Shown here one piece after another: positions 25,426 through 33,354 of a stretch of DNA of 64,000 nucleotides. Origin of the DNA: JAOZHU01 sp964632845 (GTDB lineage Archaea > Thermoproteota > Bathyarchaeia > Bathyarchaeales > Bathycorpusculaceae). Made by a program: the position numbers and the translations under genes. The notes beneath the pieces are model-generated. The model searched no databases and was not told the DNA's origin. It worked only from the letters and a program-made list of their open reading frames with translations. The stretch lies in contig CAZWDU010000001.1 in assembly GCA_964632845.1 (NCBI GenBank), positions 173,038 to 237,037 on the forward strand, given 5' to 3'. Position 1 is the first letter of the stretch; every line of letters starts with the position of its first letter.

Positions 25426-26651
25426 GAAATGACGCGTTATGGGTTGAAAAGTACCGCCCCCAGAAAATAGACGACGTGATTGGAAACGAAGAAGCCAAAG
25501 CCGTTTTTGTCGAATGGCTCAAAAGCAAACGCCGCAAGAAAAAAGCAGTGCTGTTTTATGGACCGCCAGGCGTGGGGAAAACCGCTTTAGCCAACGCGGC
25601 TGCAAAAGAGTACGGCTTCCGAATCATCGAGATGAACGCGAGTGACACGCGAACAGAAAAAGCGATAAACAAAATCGCCCAACCCGCAACGTCCTTTGCA
25701 GGGTTAGATACTTTTGCTACTGGCGGCAAGGGTAATCTGCTGTTTCTCGACGAGGTTGACGGCGTCGCAGGCAGAGAAGACCGCGGCGGAATAGGCGCCA
25801 TAGTGAAAATAGTTGAGGCGTCGCGTATCCCAGTTATAATGGCTGCGAACGACCCTGACCTGCAGAAAATCCGACCGCTAAAGAAAGTTTGCGTGCTGAT
25901 AAGGTTCCACCAAGTGCGCATCCCGCTCATAATTGAAACGTTGCGTAGGATTTGCCGCATGGAACACGTTGAAGCAGAGTTTGAAGCGCTGGAAAGAATT
26001 GCCCAAAACAGCAAGGGCGATGTGCGGTCAGCCATAAACGACCTCCAAAGCCTATCAGAAGCGGGCAAAGTGCTTACGCTTCAAGATACCATGGTGCTCA
26101 GCGCCAGAAACAAGAACATTGGCATGGAAGAAACGCTTAGAAGCTTCTTCGCGGTTAAATCTCTCACAGACGCCGAGAACCTGCTGAGGCGCTCTAGCGT
26201 TGATCACGATGAGTTTCTGATGTCCGTTAGCGATAATCTTCCGCGGCGGTACCTTGAACTAGCTGAACTGGCTGAGGCTTATGACTTTGTTTCACGGGCA
26301 GACATGTTCCGCGGCAGGGTTGGCACGGAAAATTGGCATCTTTTGAGGTATTTTTATAATTTTTTGGCTGAAGCTGCAGCGGTTTCGCCTGAATCGTACA
26401 AGCCGTTCGAGTTTATCTCGCCGCCGATCAGGATAATCACTTTGTTCTGGACGAAAGGCAAACGGGCGACGTTGGAAGCTATATGCGCCAAAATAGCACT
26501 TCGCTGTCACGTTTCGCGACCAACTGCTAAAAACGATTTTGTTCCCTTTATAAAGATAATGTTGGAGCAGCGCAGGTCAAACCCTGTAGTCGCGTGGCTT
26601 AAGCTGGAGCCGCAAGAGGTTGATTACCTGATAAAAATGAGGAAGTTATAG
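25422..26651 (+). CDS. rfcL: Replication factor C large subunit
   Basis: The large clamp-loader subunit. It starts with VEKYRPQKIDDVIGN, Walker A YGPPGVGKTA is at 46-55, and Walker B lies in LLFLDEVDGVAG. Start is TTG 25422, overlapping the rfcS stop, with a GGGGAAA site upstream. At 409 residues it is shorter than most archaeal RfcL (about 450-500), and it ends at EVDYLIKMRKL without the usual C-terminal PCNA-interacting peptide. The next gene ends in such a peptide. It works as RfcS4-RfcL1 opening the PCNA ring. Confidence 0.93.
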   Translation: MRNDALWVEKYRPQKIDDVIGNEEAKAVFVEWLKSKRRKKKAVLFYGPPGVGKTALANAAAKEYGFRIIEMNASDTRTEKAINKIAQPATSFAGLDTFATGGKGNLLFLDEVDGVAGREDRGGIGAIVKIVEASRIPVIMAANDPDLQKIRPLKKVCVLIRFHQVRIPLIIETLRRICRMEHVEAEFEALERIAQNSKGDVRSAINDLQSLSEAGKVLTLQDTMVLSARNKNIGMEETLRSFFAVKSLTDAENLLRRSSVDHDEFLMSVSDNLPRRYLELAELAEAYDFVSRADMFRGRVGTENWHLLRYFYNFLAEAAAVSPESYKPFEFISPPIRIITLFWTKGKRATLEAICAKIALRCHVSRPTAKNDFVPFIKIMLEQRRSNPVVAWLKLEPQEVDYLIKMRKL

Positions 26652-26668
26652 CCGCGGAGTGATTATGA

Positions 26669-27034
26669 GTGGTTGTTCTGAACAAGAAAGCTTTCAAGCT
26701 TCCCCGTGTTGAAAGAGACAAGTTCATTCTTCTGCTGAGGCTTGGTTTAGAGTATAGCCGTGAGCAAGGCGTATTCTCCATCAGCAACTACAACAATGTT
26801 GAGAAACTGGTGGACACAATCGCGGGCATTCTAAACGTGGATAAGGTTGCGTTTCTCCAAAGTTGTATCGTCTGCGGCAGTGATTTTCCATGCGAAAACT
26901 GCAAGTACTATGAGCTATGCACTACGAAAGACCTGCCTTTTCACTGTGTGTGCCCGCGGTGCTTGAAAGAAGAAAAGGATTTGCAGAAAAAGCCCAAGGT
27001 GGTGGGGCAGGGAACTTTGGACTTGTTCGGCTAA
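26669..27034 (+). CDS. Cys-rich protein ending in a PIP-box-like peptide
   Basis: 121 residues, GTG start 17 bases after rfcL. The N-terminal half (1-60) is helical with RDKFILLLRLGLEYS. The middle has eight cysteines at about 66, 69, 75, 78, 84, 93, 95 and 98 (CIVCG, CENC, CVCPRC), suited to zinc or an iron-sulfur cluster. The last residues VVGQGTLDLFG match the PCNA-interacting motif: Gln114, Leu117 and Phe120 in the QxxLxxF spacing, with the TL pair common in archaea. Family not recognised. Position after rfcS-rfcL and the tail suggest a PCNA-bound replication or repair factor; this is inference. Confidence 0.7.
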   Translation: MVVLNKKAFKLPRVERDKFILLLRLGLEYSREQGVFSISNYNNVEKLVDTIAGILNVDKVAFLQSCIVCGSDFPCENCKYYELCTTKDLPFHCVCPRCLKEEKDLQKKPKVVGQGTLDLFG

Positions 27035-27151
27035 GCACTCAACGGGTAATGCTGTTTTTCAGAATGGTTTTTCACGTTACACTACAGTTTTTATAAATGC
27101 TTCATTTATTTCGCATAATTTATGGTTTTTAGTATATGAATGCTTGTGGAT

Positions 27152-27162
27152 AGCATTAAATA
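27152..27162 (+). promoter_or_regulatory. Candidate TATA box for the GltB-like gene
   Basis: AGCATTAAATA predicts initiation near 27183, about 40-50 bases before the start. A second, stronger-looking TTTATAAAT lies at 27090-27098 and would give a longer leader of about 100 bases. Confidence 0.35.
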
Positions 27163-27223
27163 GACAAATGCACAAATTCCCCGCACAATCCACCATAAAA
27201 AATATGCAAATGTAGATTAGGAG

Positions 27224-28843
27224 ATGTTGAAATTGAGCGAACGTGTACACAAAAACAGTTCTTACCTAAATGGAAAATCAACCGTGGGCACAATGACGCG
27301 AGTCAAAGACACAAGCACCGTAAGCGGCATGTGCCCAATATGCATCCACGACTGCCCCGTCCTATGCGAAATCAGCCTCTCAGCGTTCAGAGGACGCGAA
27401 GCGCTTTACCCAGAGCCAGCACAGTTCGGAACAAGCACAGCGGCAGCGCTTAAAGACTACGGCTTAGACTGGTCCCACTTTAACATCCAAGCAGGACTCC
27501 TCGAGGCACAAGGCATTCAAGAAAGTTCAGACGTAGCCATATTTCCCAATGTAAACTTAGAAACCAACATAGGCGGTATCCCGCTGAAGCTGCCTATACT
27601 CACAGGCGCTTTCGGCTCAACAGACGTTGCCCGCATACAATGGGACGGCTTAGCCATAGGCGCAGCTCTTTCAGGCGTGACGATAACGATTGGCGAAAAC
27701 GTCGTTGGGATGGATACAGAAACCAAACTGGACAACAACTGCAAAGTAACATACTCAAAAGAGTTGAAGCGCCGAGTTGACGCTTTTAGGAAGTTCTGGG
27801 ATGGAAAATACGGCGACATCATAGTTCAAACCAACGTTGAAGACCAGAAATTAGGCATCGACGTCTACGCCCTGTCCAAATTAGAGGTTAACGTGATTGA
27901 ACGTAAATGGGGGCAAGGCGCCAAAGCCATAGGCGGCGAAGTGCGTATAAGAAATCTTGAAAAAGCCATTTTGCTGAAGAAAAGAGGCTACGTTGTAATC
28001 CCAGACCCTGAAGACCCAACAGTGCAGCAAGCGTTCAAAGAAGGTGTATTCAACACTTTTGAACGACACAGCAGAGTGGGCATACCCAAAGAAAAACCCT
28101 TTATCGAAGACATCGAGTGGCTACGGAAACAAGGTGCCAAGCGCGTATTCCTGAAAACAGGTGCGTACCGCCCGTCAGCAGTGGCTTACACCATGAAGTT
28201 TGCTTCAGAAGCCAAAATTGACGCGTTATCTTTCGACGGTGCCGGCGGTGGAACAGGTATGAGCCCCGTGCCAATGATGGATGAAATGAGCATTCCAACA
28301 GTTTACTTGGAAGCCATAGTGCTACGGTGCGCGCAAATACTGAAAAAGAAAGGACGCCACGTTCCAGACTTGGTGATGGCAGGCGGCTTCATCGAGGAAA
28401 CTTCAATTTTCAAAACCATCGCGTTAAGCAATTTCGGAAAAGAACCTTTCGTGAAGGCAGTGCTCATGGGGCGTTCGCCGATAACGGCAGTTATGAAATC
28501 AAGCTACTTCAAAAAACTAGCGCAAGAAGGTAAACTGCCCAAAGCGTTCGCAGATCACTACGGCACGACACCTGACAAGTTCTTCATAGCCACGCCCGAC
28601 CTGAAAGAGAAATACGGCGAACGCTTCAGCGAAATCCCCTTAGAAGCTGTAGGCTTGTACACGTATTTAACGGATAGAGTAGGCGTGGGGCTGAAGCAGC
28701 TCATGGCAGGCGCAAGAAGATGGAAACTAGACCTCCTCAGCAGAAACGACCTGATGAGCTTGTCTGAAAGAGCAACAAGAGTCACAGGCATTCCGATGGC
28801 TGATGAAGTGGAAAAAGACGCCATAGAAAAAATCCTAGAATAA
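27224..28843 (+). CDS. FMN-binding glutamate-synthase-domain (GltB2-like) protein
   Basis: 539 residues. An N-terminal Cys cluster at 37, 40, 44 and 48 (MCPICIHDCPVLCEIS) looks like an iron-sulfur site. The rest is the GltB FMN-barrel domain (COG0069), with SFDGAGGGTGMSPVPMMDE near residue 337 as flavin-phosphate region and VMAGGFIEETSIFKTIALS. Stand-alone archaeal members lack the glutaminase part of bacterial glutamate synthase, so the nitrogen donor and true substrate are unclear. ATG 27224 directly abuts GGAG; TTG 27233 has better spacing (about 10 bases) and is an alternative. Monocistronic. Confidence 0.85.
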   Translation: MLKLSERVHKNSSYLNGKSTVGTMTRVKDTSTVSGMCPICIHDCPVLCEISLSAFRGREALYPEPAQFGTSTAAALKDYGLDWSHFNIQAGLLEAQGIQESSDVAIFPNVNLETNIGGIPLKLPILTGAFGSTDVARIQWDGLAIGAALSGVTITIGENVVGMDTETKLDNNCKVTYSKELKRRVDAFRKFWDGKYGDIIVQTNVEDQKLGIDVYALSKLEVNVIERKWGQGAKAIGGEVRIRNLEKAILLKKRGYVVIPDPEDPTVQQAFKEGVFNTFERHSRVGIPKEKPFIEDIEWLRKQGAKRVFLKTGAYRPSAVAYTMKFASEAKIDALSFDGAGGGTGMSPVPMMDEMSIPTVYLEAIVLRCAQILKKKGRHVPDLVMAGGFIEETSIFKTIALSNFGKEPFVKAVLMGRSPITAVMKSSYFKKLAQEGKLPKAFADHYGTTPDKFFIATPDLKEKYGERFSEIPLEAVGLYTYLTDRVGVGLKQLMAGARRWKLDLLSRNDLMSLSERATRVTGIPMADEVEKDAIEKILE

Positions 28844-28860
28844 ACATCCATACCCATTTC

Positions 28861-28892
28861 TCCTTTTTTAGGAACTTTTTTTAGTCTTTTTA
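28861..28892 (+). terminator. T-rich terminator after the GltB-like gene
   Basis: Three successive T tracts (CCTTTTTTA, ACTTTTTTTA and GTCTTTTTACC) follow the stop within 50 bases, the usual form of archaeal intrinsic termination. Confidence 0.5.
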
Positions 28893-28974
28893 CCAGCTTG
28901 TTGCTTCTGTTTAGTTATAGTTCATCCAATACTCTTTGTGTAACTGAAAGAACTGAAGAACCATAGTGTGGAGG

Positions 28975-29053
28975 TGGCGGGCCCGTTGGGATTTGAACCC
29001 AAGACGTCCGGCTCCGCAGGCCGGTGCCCTAATCCGTACTAGACGACGGGCCC
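28975..29053 (-). tRNA. tRNA-Arg (anticodon GCG)
   Basis: Acceptor GGGCCCG pairs with CGGGCCC, anticodon stem CCGGC pairs with GCCGG, and loop CTGCGGA places GCG at 34-36. The T arm is TTGGG, TTCAAAT, CCCAA. Discriminator G; CCA is encoded at 28977-28975. No intron. Confidence 0.95.
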
Positions 29054-29080
29054 ACAGCACGAGATTACTCTATTCGCGTA

Positions 29081-29090
29081 ATATAAATGC
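29081..29090 (-). promoter_or_regulatory. Box A (TATA) for tRNA-Arg
   Basis: GCATTTATAT on the minus strand lies 28-37 bases upstream of the mature 5' end, a standard archaeal tRNA promoter position. Confidence 0.55.
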
Positions 29091-29246
29091 TGACGTTAAA
29101 GGAAGCAGGCATTATACTGCCTTTTCTTATTACACAAGGTGATAACGCCAAAACTGCAGGTCATATTCCGCCGCTTGAGTTTTAGCTGAAAAAGCCGTGG
29201 GGGAGATAGGTGAATTAGGCAATCTGGGGGAACTGGTTTTAGATCG

Positions 29247-30224
29247 TTAACTCCATTGTCCGATGAAGTATATCTTTGAGTCATCCTTTGAAAAAACTGG
29301 TGAGTGACACAAAAAGTTTGCTGGGAAGTAGCTTGGAGTTGCGTTGTGGTTGTTGGTTCCGTCAGCGTTCATAACGTATATATCGTATTTTCCTTCGTTG
29401 TTGATGGCTGCTACAACGTAGACGATTCTGTCGCCGTCATGGGACCAGTTTGCCAGACCTTGAGCGTAACCTGTGTTTGTTAGACGGTTTTCTCCGGTGC
29501 CGTCAACGTTGATGGTGAAAATGTTGTAGTTGCCGTGCGTGCTATTCGGGTCTTCAAGGCACTCGAAAACGATTTTCGTGCCATCTGAGTTTAGTCGCGG
29601 GTCGTAGTCTCCCACTGGAAGGTTTGCTGTCCCCCATTGCCCCGCGTTTGGCAGGTTAGTTATCTGTGTGGGTGCTGTGCCGTCATCTTTTATGCGCCAT
29701 ATCTGGAACATTGATGTAAACACAATGGTGCCGCCGGCCCAGTCTACATCTGCATCGTGTGACCCTGAATCATACAACTTATGCTGGTTGCTGCCATCCG
29801 TGTCCATCACGTAAATGTCAAGGTCTTTCTCTCGTTTGGATAAGAAAGCGATTTGGGTGCCATCTGGAGACCAAGTTGGGTAAAGGTCCCAGAAGCTGTT
29901 GCTGGTAATTCGCTTGAGGTTTTCTCCGTCTACGCCAACAGTAAAGATTTCTGTGTTGTTGTCGTTTGAACCGTCGATTTTCTGAGCAAAAACCAAAGTA
30001 TCACCAGCAGTGTTCAGCCGTAGCGCAGACGTGAAAACTTCATTGTTCGTACTGTAGACCAGCGTCACTTCATTTGTTGCAAGATCCAGTGCATAGACCC
30101 CGTATGTTCCCTCATGCGGGACCGTGCTTGGCTTTTGCGTTACACTGCTGCTTAAAATGCCAAACAGCACCAAGGCAAATACGACAACAAGAACTATTGC
30201 TGCTATTCCGGCTTTTCTCACCAT
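29247..30224 (-). CDS. Secreted/anchored WD40-like (TolB-type) beta-propeller protein
   Basis: About 325 residues from ATG 30224; the upstream ATG 30242 lies too close to the TATA-like box. An N-terminal hydrophobic anchor (residues 5-26, AAIVLVVVFALVLFG) is followed by PD40/TolB-type repeats: YPTWSPDGTQIAFLS, DIYVMDTDGSN, YDPRLNSDGTKIVFE, NWSHDGDRIVYV and DIYVMNADGTN. These form an extracellular propeller, probably binding protein or ligand partners. No catalytic motif seen. Confidence 0.8.
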   Translation of the reverse strand: MVRKAGIAAIVLVVVFALVLFGILSSSVTQKPSTVPHEGTYGVYALDLATNEVTLVYSTNNEVFTSALRLNTAGDTLVFAQKIDGSNDNNTEIFTVGVDGENLKRITSNSFWDLYPTWSPDGTQIAFLSKREKDLDIYVMDTDGSNQHKLYDSGSHDADVDWAGGTIVFTSMFQIWRIKDDGTAPTQITNLPNAGQWGTANLPVGDYDPRLNSDGTKIVFECLEDPNSTHGNYNIFTINVDGTGENRLTNTGYAQGLANWSHDGDRIVYVVAAINNEGKYDIYVMNADGTNNHNATPSYFPANFLCHSPVFSKDDSKIYFIGQWS

Positions 30225-30248
30225 AAGCTCAACACCAAACATCTCTGC

Positions 30249-30264
30249 TATAAAATTTATAAAA
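30249..30264 (-). promoter_or_regulatory. TATA region for the propeller gene
   Basis: The minus strand reads TTTTATAAATTTTATA, a strong box A. It predicts initiation around 30225-30235, supporting the ATG at 30224 and a nearly leaderless transcript. Confidence 0.5.
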
Positions 30265-30290
30265 CTTGCGAAGGAAACGCTTTGCCTTGT

Positions 30291-30887
30291 TTATTGCACT
30301 GCTGGGACATTTTGTTTTGTTTTTATCTCGAAAACCAACGGTGGCACACTGGTTTTCATGTCTAATTCTATTTCAAATAATCCTTCTAGGATACCCATTA
30401 AAATTTCAGCGTCGCCGATAAAGGGCGTCTTTATCAGGAGGTACTTGTCTTTTAAGTAAAAATCTCCGAATCCTTGCACCCTTAGCCTCTTAAACACGTT
30501 TTCCCAGTTCTCTTGTTGGGCGGTTTTGATGCCTAGGGTTGTTTCCATGGAAACTTTGAGGGCGTCACCCATTTTTTTCCCGATTTCGCGCCATTCGTCT
30601 CTTGGAATTTGTTTAATCAGAATATTCAGCAACTCCACGTTGACGAAGGCGATTCGGCTTATGCCGCAGTAGTATTCGCCTGGGAAACGCCAATCATAAA
30701 TCATCATGCTTCTGTAAACGTCAAGCATTTTAGAGATAAGCGGTTTAATGCCTGGCTCTTTGCCTTCTTTTATGAGCGAGTCTATGAAGTCTCGTTCGTC
30801 TTTTTCCAGAATGATAGTTGTTCTTTTTGTTGTCTCCTCATCCTTGTCTATCATTTCTTTGAGTCTTTTCTTGTCAGCATCTTGCAT
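30291..30887 (-). CDS. Ribbon-helix-helix-like protein with unknown C-terminal domain
   Basis: About 198 residues from ATG 30887 (MQDADKKRLKEM). The ATG at 30908 lies inside the TATA box and is rejected. Residues about 18-65 (TTKRTTIILEKDERDFIDSL...LISKMLDVYRSMM) have the strand-helix-helix look of CopG/Arc-type DNA-binding domains. The C-terminal part (about 75-198) has an alpha/beta make-up with GKKMGDALKVSMETTLG and ends in a hydrophobic LVFEIKTKQ strand, perhaps ligand-binding. Likely a transcription regulator; target unknown, with the neighbouring propeller gene as a candidate. Confidence 0.6.
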   Translation of the reverse strand: MQDADKKRLKEMIDKDEETTKRTTIILEKDERDFIDSLIKEGKEPGIKPLISKMLDVYRSMMIYDWRFPGEYYCGISRIAFVNVELLNILIKQIPRDEWREIGKKMGDALKVSMETTLGIKTAQQENWENVFKRLRVQGFGDFYLKDKYLLIKTPFIGDAEILMGILEGLFEIELDMKTSVPPLVFEIKTKQNVPAVQ

Positions 30888-30907
30888 GTTTGTTATATCT
30901 CGGAGCA

Positions 30908-30917
30908 TATTTTATAT
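30908..30917 (-). promoter_or_regulatory. TATA box of the RHH-like gene
   Basis: TATAAAATAT on the minus strand is centred about 25 bases before the ATG at 30887, predicting a leaderless mRNA. Confidence 0.55.
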
Positions 30918-31048
30918 GCCTTTCTAGCCGTGAAAATTCGAAGAAGGCTTTATAACCGTCCGTATGGATTGTAGAAAATGCCGATGAAGAATCCAAATAG
31001 CTGAAGTTATGATGCGCCCTGGGGTATCTGAGGCACTTTCCCCACGGT

Positions 31049-31294
31049 TTACTCGATGATTTTTTTCCGGATGAGATACCATATCAGCGCTAAACCGACG
31101 ATCAGCAGGGCAAAACCGAAAACCATGGAAGCAGCCTGACTCACCTTAAGAACCTCTGTGAGTACGTAGGGTACGTATGTTGGGCCCGCGAAAACTAGCA
31201 AGGCCGCCACGAGTACTAAGAAAACTCTCATGAATTTGGAACTTAAATCGAATCCGCCAACACTTGTGCTTTCACTGCTTGATTTCATGCTCAC
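31049..31294 (-). CDS. Small two-helix membrane protein, unknown
   Basis: 81 residues, with a polar Ser-rich N terminus (MSMKSSSESTSVGG), two hydrophobic helices (about 22-45 and 52-75) and a basic end IRKKIIE. It lies 23 bases downstream of the PAC2 gene on the same strand, so they are probably co-transcribed. No named family recognised. Confidence 0.55.
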   Translation of the reverse strand: MSMKSSSESTSVGGFDLSSKFMRVFLVLVAALLVFAGPTYVPYVLTEVLKVSQAASMVFGFALLIVGLALIWYLIRKKIIE

Positions 31295-31317
31295 ACAGTC
31301 CTATTATTCTTTCAGGG

Positions 31318-31974
31318 TTAATGTTTTTCAGGTAATCCTTCTTTTATCTCTTTTCCTAAAGTTTTCATCAAAAACTTGAAAACATGGAAACCAGCGCCGC
31401 GGTCTGCCTTGAACCCCAGCGTAGCGCCCAGCAAACAGACGCCTTCAAGGTCTCGTTCTTTCGCAAGCGCCAACGTAAGCCCTGTGCCGCCGACTATTCT
31501 GCCTTTGCTGTAGATGACCGCGCCTTTTTCCATAAATTCTGCTGCAAGTTTCGGCGAAGTAGCAGCTACGTACACGTGGGCTTTCTCCTCGGTTATGGGC
31601 ACTCCGCCCATGGTTACGATGAAGTGGCACCCCTGCTGTTCAATAAAATCAAGTATGTCGCTGCAAACTTGGTAGTGCGCCACGACATCATCGAATGAAG
31701 GCTGGGTTTCGCCTGTCATTATAATGATGTTGGTGTTCTCAATTGGCGCGGAATAGAACTCGTACCGCGGCAAGTGGCATATTCCCTTTGAGCTTATGGA
31801 CACGTAATCTGGAAAAGAAGGCGAATACAACTCTGCAAAAAGCTTTGCACTGCAAAATTTTACCAGAAGATGTGCTGCTATTCTTCCAACGTTGCCGAAG
31901 CCTGGGAGTCCCTGTACAAAAATCGGGTTTTCAAGGTTTGGCTTGAATATCTCGCGCAAGTACGGCTTGTCCAT
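31318..31974 (-). CDS. PAC2-family protein (proteasome-assembly-chaperone-like)
   Basis: 218 residues with the COG1938/COG2047 pattern: IFVQGLPGFGNVGRIAAHLLV near the start, FVTMGG-type strand (HFIVTMGGVPITEE), and the closing GGTGLTLALAKERDLEGVCLLGATLGF. PAC2-fold proteins in eukaryotes are PAC1/PAC2 chaperones that help build the 20S proteasome; archaeal relatives may share that role, though some have been tied to nucleotide-linked ligase activity. No proteasome gene is in the window. Confidence 0.85.
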   Translation of the reverse strand: MDKPYLREIFKPNLENPIFVQGLPGFGNVGRIAAHLLVKFCSAKLFAELYSPSFPDYVSISSKGICHLPRYEFYSAPIENTNIIIMTGETQPSFDDVVAHYQVCSDILDFIEQQGCHFIVTMGGVPITEEKAHVYVAATSPKLAAEFMEKGAVIYSKGRIVGGTGLTLALAKERDLEGVCLLGATLGFKADRGAGFHVFKFLMKTLGKEIKEGLPEKH

Positions 31975-32047
31975 ATGGCTTAGGCTCCACCGTGTACACA
32001 GTAACGCTCGGCACTAAAATGTTTTTGCTGACTGAGAAAAAGAAACT

Positions 32048-32056
32048 ATTAATATT
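32048..32056 (+). promoter_or_regulatory. Box A (TATA) for tRNA-iMet
   Basis: ATTAATATT lies 32-40 bases before the mature tRNA start, where an archaeal TATA element is expected. Confidence 0.5.
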
Positions 32057-32087
32057 TGACGGAGACACTACTAAACGCCGTAAGTTT

Positions 32088-32188
32088 AGCGGGGTGGGGT
32101 AGCCAGGATTAACCCGCTGGGCTCATAACCGCCAAAATGGCTGTGAGATACCCAGAGATCAGTAGTTCAAATCTACTCCCCGCTACCA
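32088..32188 (+). tRNA. Initiator tRNA-Met (anticodon CAT) with intron
   Basis: Acceptor AGCGGGG pairs with CCCCGCT, including the A1-U72 pair of initiators. The spliced anticodon arm is CTGGG, CTCATAA, CCCAG, with three consecutive G-C pairs, the other initiator hallmark. T arm AGTAG, TTCAAAT, CTACT. Discriminator A at 32185; CCA encoded at 32186-32188. A 22-base intron interrupts the anticodon loop. Confidence 0.95.
32128..32149 (+). other. tRNA-iMet intron with bulge-helix-bulge motif
   Basis: The intron sits at the canonical 37/38 position. CTCA (32122-32125) pairs with TGAG (32144-32147), giving exactly 4 bp between a TAA bulge at the 5' site and an ATA bulge at the 3' site; GCCA and TGGC form the inner helix. 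Cleavage after the second base of each bulge restores the intact loop, so the standard splicing endonuclease should process it. Confidence 0.85.
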
Positions 32189-32307
32189 TTCACTTTCTAA
32201 ATTTTACTCTTTGTATGGCTTGTGCTGGGCGCAACTAAAATTGTGGCTGGGTTAACTTAAAGAAAAATGGTTGAAGGGGACAGAACGCAGCAAGCGTTGC
32301 TTGCGGT

Positions 32308-32505
32308 TTAGGCTTTTCCTTTCTCTTCTTTGCCGAAGTACGTGGTCCATTTGAGTTTGCGCGCGTCTCGTTTGAACTGCAACGAGCTCTTTTTGCATTT
32401 GCTTGAACAGAACCACAGGATGGTTCCATCGTTTTTGATGTACATCATACCAGTTCCGCCTGCGAATTCGTTGCCGCAGAATGAACACTTTCGTGGTTTA
32501 GGCAT
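32308..32505 (-). CDS. rpl24e: 50S ribosomal protein L24e
   Basis: 65 residues with the L24e zinc finger: Cys7-x2-Cys10 (KCSFCGNEF) and Cys33-x3-Cys37 (WFCSSKCKK), and the RDARKLKWT region that contacts rRNA. Third gene of the L7Ae-S28e-L24e operon, which is typical of archaea; its start is 28 bases after the S28e stop. In many archaea a nucleoside diphosphate kinase and aIF2-gamma or IF5B follow, but not here. Confidence 0.95.
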   Translation of the reverse strand: MPKPRKCSFCGNEFAGGTGMMYIKNDGTILWFCSSKCKKSSLQFKRDARKLKWTTYFGKEEKGKA

Positions 32506-32533
32506 AGCGTTTTCCTCTGTTAATGGCTTTTTT

Positions 32534-32761
32534 TTATCTTCGGGAGATTTTCTTTGCTTCTCTCTCTGTTTCTCTGAGCATCAAGATGTCTTGCGCCCGC
32601 ACTGGACCTTTGACGTTTCGAGTTATGATGCGCCCTCTATCTTTTCCTTCCATTATGCGTACGCGCACCTGTGTGATTTCGCCAGTCACGCCCGTGCGAC
32701 CGATTACTTGGATGACTTCTGAAGGTATAAGCTCTGTTGCTGCTTTCGCGTCTTTGCTCAT
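32534..32761 (-). CDS. rps28e: 30S ribosomal protein S28e
   Basis: 75 residues with the S28e pattern: PSEVIQVIGRTGVTGEITQVRVRI followed by GRIITRNVKGPVRAQDILML and the end ETEREAKKI. It is an OB-fold protein near the mRNA exit of the small subunit. Its ATG overlaps the L7Ae stop as TAATG, which implies coupled translation and equal output of the two proteins. Confidence 0.96.
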   Translation of the reverse strand: MSKDAKAATELIPSEVIQVIGRTGVTGEITQVRVRIMEGKDRGRIITRNVKGPVRAQDILMLRETEREAKKISRR

Positions 32762-33141
32762 TACTGAGCTCCTCTTTTCACTTGCTCAATCCGTGTGATG
32801 ATTTCTTTGATTAATCCCGCAGCTTCTCCTTCTCTGAGTATGCAGACTGCGGCGCAAGGTACATCTATGCCTACGGCGCTACCTATTTTGTCTTTGTTTG
32901 GCACGAACACATAGGGAATTTTTCGTTCGTCGCAGAGAAGCGGCAGATGAGCAATAACTTCTGGCGGGTCAACGTCTTCAGCTATAACTACGAGTTTCGC
33001 TTGCGAGCGTTCAACGGCTTTTGTGGCTTCGTTTGTGCCTTTTCGGACTAAGCCTGATTTTGAAGCAATCTGTAGGGCTTCATAGGCTGCGTCTACGATT
33101 TCTGTCGGTACTTCATATTTTACATAGAATGGTTTGGACAT
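32761..33141 (-). CDS. rpl7ae: Ribosomal protein L7Ae (kink-turn-binding protein)
   Basis: 126 residues from ATG 33141, preceded by GGTGAGG; the longer frame to 33177 would add twelve residues not seen in the family. Conserved stretches are GLVRKGTNEATKAVERSQA and VVIAEDVDPPEVIAHLPLLC. It binds kink-turns in 23S rRNA, in C/D and H/ACA guide RNPs and in RNase P. The gene is divergent from gar1, another H/ACA RNP component, and heads the operon with S28e and L24e. Confidence 0.96.
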   Translation of the reverse strand: MSKPFYVKYEVPTEIVDAAYEALQIASKSGLVRKGTNEATKAVERSQAKLVVIAEDVDPPEVIAHLPLLCDERKIPYVFVPNKDKIGSAVGIDVPCAAVCILREGEAAGLIKEIITRIEQVKRGAQ

Positions 33142-33181
33142 TAGCCTCACCCTTTTAAGGCACAGTCTTATCCGCACTTCT

Positions 33182-33189
33182 CATTTATG
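33182..33189 (-). promoter_or_regulatory. Candidate TATA box of the L7Ae operon
   Basis: CATAAATG on the minus strand predicts initiation near 33158, about 17 bases before the L7Ae ATG. Confidence 0.35.
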
Positions 33190-33308
33190 AACGTTTCTAC
33201 TGAAATACACGGATAGTTTGATGGTTCAAAAAGTAGAAGCAGAAAAGCGTCCCGTGAGTGGCTGAGAAACAGTTGTACAGAATTTCATATATCGTTGAAT
33301 GTAGAAAG

Positions 33309-33319
33309 CTTTAAATAAT
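33309..33319 (+). promoter_or_regulatory. TATA box of gar1-tfb
   Basis: CTTTAAATAAT predicts initiation near 33340, leaving a short leader that includes the GAGAGGGGT ribosome site before ATG 33355. Confidence 0.5.
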
Positions 33320-33354
33320 GATTTACGTTCACGTTCTTGTTTTTCGAGAGGGGT

